Assembly: GCA_016937695.1 (NCBI GenBank)
Contig: JAFGWC010000085.1
Coordinates: forward strand, 1-36,281
Length of the DNA stretch: 36,281 nt
Reading direction: 5' to 3'
From: Bacteroidales bacterium
Lineage (GTDB): Bacteria > Bacteroidota > Bacteroidia > Bacteroidales > NBLH01
The translations under genes were made by a program, and so were the position numbers. The notes beneath the pieces are model-generated. The model was given only the letters and a program-made list of their open reading frames with translations. It had not been told where the DNA came from and did not search any database. This document shows, piece by piece, positions 33,333 through 36,281 of this stretch; positions within the stretch are counted from its first letter, which is position 1; every line of letters begins with the position of its first letter.

Positions 33333-33806
33333 TTATGATGAACTAGGAGTTTTTGTAATTATTAAATCCTTTAGATATCTCAGCGCATCAAACTCATCAT
33401 CGTTTTTCGTATCTGGATTTAATGCTTTTATTTTCCTATAACATATTGTCCACGCATATCTTCCAATTTTTGTTTTATTTTTAAACTTAAATTCAATCAA
33501 CATCAAATTTTGTTCCCTAGATATCGTATTAATTTTTTCTATGTCATCAAATTTTACAGAAGTTTCTCCAAAATATCGCCAAAACCTTAATTCGGCACCA
33601 CTAATCTTACACGAATAGAACTTTCGCAATAAAAAAATAATCAAGGATAAAGTAAATATTAGAGCAGATAAAAGTAGCAATGCTTCTAGTCCGGCATATT
33701 TTCTTAATATAATTAATGCAATATGAATTGCCAAACCAACTGCAAGAGGTATTGCAATAAACTTAACAACAAATACATTCCCATTATTAAACACCTTATA
33801 ATTCAT
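33333..33806 (-). CDS. Small membrane protein with PH-like domain; candidate immunity protein
   Basis: A 157-residue protein with two hydrophobic helices (about 10-34 and 40-60) followed by a beta-rich cytoplasmic part (KISGAELRFWRYFGETSVKFDDIEKI, NLMLIEFKFKNK) that looks like bacterial PH-like domains, and a helical tail. It starts 12 bases after the stop of the RHS tip gene on the same strand, the normal place of an immunity gene in polymorphic-toxin cassettes. That role is an inference from position; I recognise no named immunity family. The TM plus PH layout also occurs in proteins with no toxin link. It is followed by the IS21 remnant. Confidence 0.6.
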   Translation of the reverse strand: MNYKVFNNGNVFVVKFIAIPLAVGLAIHIALIILRKYAGLEALLLLSALIFTLSLIIFLLRKFYSCKISGAELRFWRYFGETSVKFDDIEKINTISREQNLMLIEFKFKNKTKIGRYAWTICYRKIKALNPDTKNDDEFDALRYLKDLIITKTPSSS

Positions 33807-33818
33807 TTATTTTCACAA

Positions 33819-35039
33819 TTAAAAAGATACTTGAACATTGCTTTTTACAGAAACTTCAGGATTTGAATGTCCAGAAACTCCAATAAATATCATTTCTGGA
33901 GCGGTTGCAGACATTCTTTTCCTTGTTATAGTCAAACTTTCTAATGGAATCTCAACAAACCCTCCTACATAAGTCATTTGTCCTCCAACCTTAATATCCG
34001 CTCCACCTATATCACTTCTTGTAAATACTCTATTTTTATCGACTAAATACCAACCTGCGGCTATTGATCCCTCTACTTCTCCAAAATCCTTGTCTGTTGA
34101 AACTTCAGTTAAACCATAAATATATGCATTTTTAGCCCTAAAGTCTATCACACCACTGATTCCTCCTCTAAAGAAATAAATATTAACACCAATTTCCATT
34201 TTTACCATATCTGGAGGTCTAGCATCGTATTTACTTGTTGTAAACTCTTTATCTTTTATTTCTTCTTTTTTAAAAAACATACTATAGAATGCTTGGCTCA
34301 AATAATCAAAAATACCATTATAGCTTTTTGGTTTAGGATATTCAGACTTTTTACCATCCTTATCACCACCATCTCCTCCATCGTCTTCATCATCAGATGC
34401 CTGATAAACAGTTGTTCCATATGAACCATCAAGTACTGAGCTGCCTGTTGGTCCGCCGCGCCTTTCAATTATATTACCTTCTGCATCAGTCATATAAGAA
34501 TAATCATGTAATCCGTACCTTACTCTTTTTCCCGGCTCTAATCTTGTTGCTGTAACTGTTACTTCGCCAATTAAATTCATTTTACTTCCACCTCCTTCGT
34601 TTCCTTCCATTAGTCCTTCAATAAATGCTGTATTATTTATACCATTCTGCCAATCTCCTGGCGAAATCATATCCTCCGCACCATTTATCTCAAAATTATT
34701 TATCGGGTTATTACCTGCAAAATGATAAGGCGATTGTGTAGAGTAGTTTTCGGCTAATGGGTCGCGCACATGCCAGCGTGCAAGTTGTGCATCGTAATTT
34801 CTAAAACCAAACTCGTAATGACCTGTAAATGAGTCTTTTTTCCCGCAAAAGCGGGATCTTCGCTTTGCTACGACTTTACCACCAAATAAAAACTTATTTT
34901 GGCTGTCGTTATTTGTCTGGTATCTTTCCGAAAAACTTAGTCCATTCTGTGTCATCCCAAAAGGATAATAACTATCTTCTTGCAATACAAGTGTATCGGT
35001 GTTAAATGTTAGCCTTATATTTCCTAAATGGTCGCTCAT
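33819..35039 (-). CDS. 5'-truncated RHS-core protein with variable C-terminal tip (candidate orphan toxin)
   Basis: A 406-residue open frame. Residues 1-120 are the end of an RHS core: DHLGNIRLTF, YYPFGM, the segment ending DSFTGHYEFGFRNYDAQLARWHVRDPLAEN and SPYHFAGNNPINNFEINGAED. The RHS-like frame continues upstream of the ATG (NFERQYFMSDH, KLKYIFVSEG) to about 35140 without any usual start, so the gene lost its 5' end, secretion part included. After the core come a Gly/Asp-rich linker (about 195-250) and a strand-rich tail (about 283-406: VKMEIGVNIYFFRGGISGV ... PEVSVKSNVQVSF). I do not recognise this tip; it lacks an obvious nuclease motif, and pore formation is one possibility. The next gene, 12 bases on, may be its immunity partner. 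Confidence 0.7.
   Translation of the reverse strand: MSDHLGNIRLTFNTDTLVLQEDSYYPFGMTQNGLSFSERYQTNNDSQNKFLFGGKVVAKRRSRFCGKKDSFTGHYEFGFRNYDAQLARWHVRDPLAENYSTQSPYHFAGNNPINNFEINGAEDMISPGDWQNGINNTAFIEGLMEGNEGGGSKMNLIGEVTVTATRLEPGKRVRYGLHDYSYMTDAEGNIIERRGGPTGSSVLDGSYGTTVYQASDDEDDGGDGGDKDGKKSEYPKPKSYNGIFDYLSQAFYSMFFKKEEIKDKEFTTSKYDARPPDMVKMEIGVNIYFFRGGISGVIDFRAKNAYIYGLTEVSTDKDFGEVEGSIAAGWYLVDKNRVFTRSDIGGADIKVGGQMTYVGGFVEIPLESLTITRKRMSATAPEMIFIGVSGHSNPEVSVKSNVQVSF
34836..34874 (-). repeat. Palindromic insert inside the RHS core
   Basis: Where RHS cores usually read FxGKE-DSFTG, this one has about 13 extra residues (VVAKRRSRFCGKK). The DNA holds CCCGC-AAAA-GCGGG (34842-34855) flanked by T/A runs. The insert keeps the frame and is Arg/Lys-rich, unlike its surroundings. 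Confidence 0.5.
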
Positions 35040-35111
35040 AAAATATTGGCGTTCAAAATTTCTTTCTTCATCTACAAATATTCTGCCTTCTGATACAAAG
35101 ATATATTTTAA

Positions 35112-35174
35112 TTTGGTTGTTTTAGGTACAATCTTGCGGCAGCAGTGGTTTAGTAATTTTTGATATAAAATTAT
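35112..35174 (-). other. Junction where the RHS frame meets the stop of the upstream gene
   Basis: The RHS frame is open back to the TGA at 35177-35175 that ends the upstream membrane-protein gene in the same frame. RHS-like sequence (RKIV...KLKYIF) fades out near 35140, marking the probable break point. Confidence 0.45.
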
Positions 35175-35609
35175 TCAATCAAAAATACTCTGCGATTTTC
35201 TTAACTTTATTTGTCTTTCTGTCTTTATGATAATCAAGATTCCTAAAACAAAAGCTGTTACTGCAATCAGGATAAAACAAATTATAAATAAAATACCTAT
35301 TAGTTTATCACTTGTATTTATTGAAACTATATCAATTATGTATGAAAAATATCCAGAAATAAATCCTAAGATGGCAAGAATAGTTATCGGGTTATACTTA
35401 ATTAATGTCCAAGCTCCCACAAAATAATTCCACTTAAACTTTTTTTCATCAAGTGCTATATTAGCCGGTATAATAGTTAAAAGCCCAAGAATCATTGTGA
35501 AAAAATTTTGAAAAAGGAACACGAAAATAAAAATCTCAAGCAATCCCAGAATTATAAAAAACCTGTTTAACCTACGTAGTGTTTTTAAATTTTGTTTTAT
35601 TAAATCCAT
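35175..35609 (-). CDS. Small four-helix membrane protein, possible displaced immunity protein
   Basis: A 144-residue polytopic membrane protein. About four hydrophobic helices occur (16-36, 37-52, 75-95 and 105-130), with basic loops and tail (KTLRRLNR at the start; KTERQIKLRKSQ at the end). No family is recognised. It lies directly upstream of the truncated RHS core, and its stop codon is in the same frame as that core. Small membrane proteins of this kind often guard against RHS or other polymorphic toxins, and extra copies are left behind as tips are exchanged; this is an inference by position only. It could equally be an unrelated membrane protein. Confidence 0.55.
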   Translation of the reverse strand: MDLIKQNLKTLRRLNRFFIILGLLEIFIFVFLFQNFFTMILGLLTIIPANIALDEKKFKWNYFVGAWTLIKYNPITILAILGFISGYFSYIIDIVSINTSDKLIGILFIICFILIAVTAFVLGILIIIKTERQIKLRKSQSIFD

Positions 35610-35770
35610 AATTTTTTCTTAATAATTAAACATAAAAGATTTTACATCTATATAATCGCTACTTATAAAAGCAATGTTTTCTTTTAAAAATTATAAAATA
35701 CTTTCTTCAAATAATAATACAATATGTCTTTCCAAATTTAATGTTGAATTAGCTACTGTACTATTTGAAA

Positions 35771-36187
35771 CTAAGGATTATTTATATTATATTCCCGCAC
35801 TAATTCTACCATTATATATAAACAGACAGCAGATAGTATATAATAAAAAATACTTAAAATTCTGAAAACTTTTTTCTTATTATCTGGTATTATCTCATAA
35901 TATTTTAGAATTTTTAAATATCTTTTACCCTTATTTATATATAAAAATGTTAACCCAAATAAGAATATTCCAAAATATTTATAATACTCACTAATTGTTT
36001 TAATCTTACTAGGGAAGATGTTATAGGCAAAAATTTCTAATAATACAATAAGATTAATTGTAATTAAAATAGAGATTATCCCTCCTGCCCATGTTTGAGG
36101 GAATTCTTTTTCCTTAAAAACATTAATGCAAAAATAGTAGGCCGTGTAAAAAATATATCTAAAAAACATTATCATAAGAGACAACAC
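35771..36187 (-). CDS. Small polytopic membrane protein, possible immunity protein
   Basis: A 138-residue membrane protein with about four hydrophobic helices (7-22, 33-56, 70-84 and 108-130) and short charged loops (KGKRYLKILKYYEI, PDNKKKVF). The start may be the first Met or Met5/Met7 (MLSLMIM). No family recognised. It lies 161 bases upstream of the 144-residue membrane protein on the same strand, and a terminator on the same strand upstream (36240-36263) isolates this group from whatever precedes it. Its placement in the RHS zone suggests an immunity or accessory gene, without direct proof. The 161-base gap to the next gene is AT-rich and empty. Confidence 0.5.
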   Translation of the reverse strand: MLSLMIMFFRYIFYTAYYFCINVFKEKEFPQTWAGGIISILITINLIVLLEIFAYNIFPSKIKTISEYYKYFGIFLFGLTFLYINKGKRYLKILKYYEIIPDNKKKVFRILSIFYYILSAVCLYIMVELVREYNINNP

Positions 36188-36234
36188 TATCCTAAAAATT
36201 TATTGTTAGTTATTTTGTTATTAAATACAAAAAA

Positions 36235-36263
36235 CAAAAAAGCCTTACATTTCTGTAAGGCTT
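36235..36263 (-). terminator. Terminator of a minus-strand gene beyond the window
   Basis: AAGCCTTACA (36240-36249) pairs with TGTAAGGCTT (36254-36263), four-base loop. On the minus strand it is followed by a T run, so it closes a transcript that enters from the right. Confidence 0.88.
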
Positions 36264-36281
36264 AGATTTTAAATGTGCCCA

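Noticed and set aside
35674-35865. A 63-codon plus-strand ORF in the RHS zone
   Set aside because: It overlaps the 3' end of the 138-residue membrane-protein gene on the other strand and has no domain signal.

Overview
The window looks like chromosomal DNA of an AT-rich member of the Bacteroidota. Three things point there: several start regions carry TAnnTTTG, the -7 element of the Bacteroidota housekeeping sigma factor; Shine-Dalgarno motifs are scarce; and the gene families are typical of the phylum (paired DUF1573 domains, Gcw_chp-like barrel, TerB/ABC fusion, VIT/vWA protein, RHS fragment with membrane-protein neighbours). Tryptophanase, a xanthine dehydrogenase operon and a thioredoxin pair that may not use NADPH suggest amino-acid and purine catabolism, perhaps in an anaerobe or facultative organism. 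This placement is an inference from gene content only.

Layout. 1-5.5 kb: the 3' end of cca, then a minus-strand xdhA-xdhB-xdhC operon of Rhodobacter capsulatus type (FeS/FAD subunit, molybdopterin subunit, XdhC maturation factor). 5.6-9.8 kb: a 1043-residue TerB/ABC-G-like transporter fusion and a lipoprotein with its own terminator. 10-13.6 kb: a plus-strand run of secreted endonuclease/exonuclease/phosphatase protein, macro-domain protein, MscS channel and CorA. 13.7-17.6 kb: a Na/phosphate cotransporter gene broken twice (frameshift near its start, in-frame TGA before its PhoU-like tail), divergent from a CPA2 cation/proton antiporter. 17.9-19.3 kb: tryptophanase with a strong terminator. 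19.5-24.4 kb: a large peptidase-like/propeller/outer-membrane-barrel protein, a half-size TauE/SafE protein, a lipoprotein and a CAP-domain protein. 24.7-28.1 kb: two von Willebrand A proteins, one with a VIT domain, separated by a hairpin that can fold in two ways. 28.5-32.9 kb: a small two-CxxC protein, a structured non-coding stretch, an unusual thioredoxin reductase/thioredoxin pair, a two-domain DUF1573 protein and an outer-membrane barrel.

33.0-36.3 kb is an accessory zone: the 3' remnant of an IS21-family element (end of istB plus terminal repeats), then, all on the minus strand, a 5'-truncated RHS core with a variable C-terminal tip, a likely immunity protein immediately downstream, and two more small polytopic membrane proteins upstream. 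It reads as an orphan polymorphic-toxin cassette.

The points most worth a second look are the noncanonical TrxB/Trx pair, the doubly disabled phosphate transporter, the promoter/double-hairpin/terminator arrangement at 29.04-29.26 kb, and the orphan RHS locus with a small palindromic insert inside its core. No CRISPR array, tRNA or rRNA gene was recognised.
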